Of a stretch of DNA of 64,000 nucleotides, positions 63,944 to 64,000 are shown piece after piece. Under the pieces are notes generated by a model, which saw only the letters and a list, made by a program, of their open reading frames with translations, did no database searches and had not been told where the DNA came from. The position numbers were made by a program, and so were the translations under genes. Location of the stretch: the NCBI RefSeq assembly GCF_003259155.1, contig NZ_QGMQ01000002.1, positions 370,925 through 434,924 on the forward strand, read 5' to 3'. Each line of letters begins with the position of its first letter. Positions within the stretch are counted from its first letter, which is position 1. The DNA is from Marinimicrobium alkaliphilum (lineage in GTDB: Bacteria; Pseudomonadota; Gammaproteobacteria; Pseudomonadales; Cellvibrionaceae).

Positions 63944-64000
63944 AAACAATTCCTGGGTCTAGCCGGGCCGGCCATCGGCGCGCGGCTGTGTCAGTACCGG

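Overview
The window is a contiguous piece of a GC-rich (about 60 percent by eye) gammaproteobacterial chromosome. The combination of rnf, mrp-dcd, hda, the ruv-tol-pal string, an OprI/Lpp-type lipoprotein, narXL-moeA-moaAB and FNR/ANR-type boxes fits a marine member of the Cellvibrionales/Pseudomonadales group. The exact family is an inference. I saw no rRNA, tRNA, CRISPR array or intact insertion sequence.

Layout. 1-3962: rnfABCD on the minus strand, running off the left edge (Na+/H+-linked ferredoxin:NAD oxidoreductase). 3963-4526: intergenic block packed with palindromic elements. 4527-9923: metG divergent from mrp, then dcd, a YkuD L,D-transpeptidase, and a convergent Lpp/OprI-like lipoprotein. 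10281-16375: M15 peptidase, slyD, DUF3108, purN-purM, DUF2066 protein and hda. 16365-25216: GtrB/GtrA-like pair, sppA, DUF2069, wrbA, yihY, and a three-gene set (nuclease-fold protein, CDP-alcohol phosphatidyltransferase, DUF1704 peptidase). 25385-36290: FmdB-like protein, aspS, yebC-ruvCAB-ybgC-tolQRAB-pal-cpoB, closed by a clear terminator. 36313-38551: ppnN and an esterase.

38570-54284 is an anaerobic and molybdoenzyme district: napEDABC, a HiPIP, a Sia-like partner-switching module with a CBS-PP2C phosphatase, moaABD with a probable molybdenum-cofactor riboswitch, moeA, narXL, metY and hemN. FNR-type boxes lie before napE, narL and hemN. The cluster would link nitrate sensing, periplasmic nitrate reduction, cofactor supply and oxygen-independent haem synthesis. 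NsrR at the right edge adds a nitric-oxide sensor.

56652-61620 is the accessory region. It has a 325-bp direct duplication of the mtfA 3' half, and between and beyond the copies lie displaced Rhs C-terminal tips. Two tips carry HExxH zincin motifs, and each is followed by a gene for a secreted, immunity-like protein. One Rhs tip is broken by a 19-C run and by an in-frame TAG. Ordinary chromosome resumes with a GntP permease, SirB2 and NsrR.

The most unusual structural signal outside the Rhs island is a family of five intergenic palindromes at 4107, 4369, 6724, 27540 and 27793. They share a conserved 52-53 nt core, but each copy has its own unrelated, near-perfectly complementary 27-31 bp arms.
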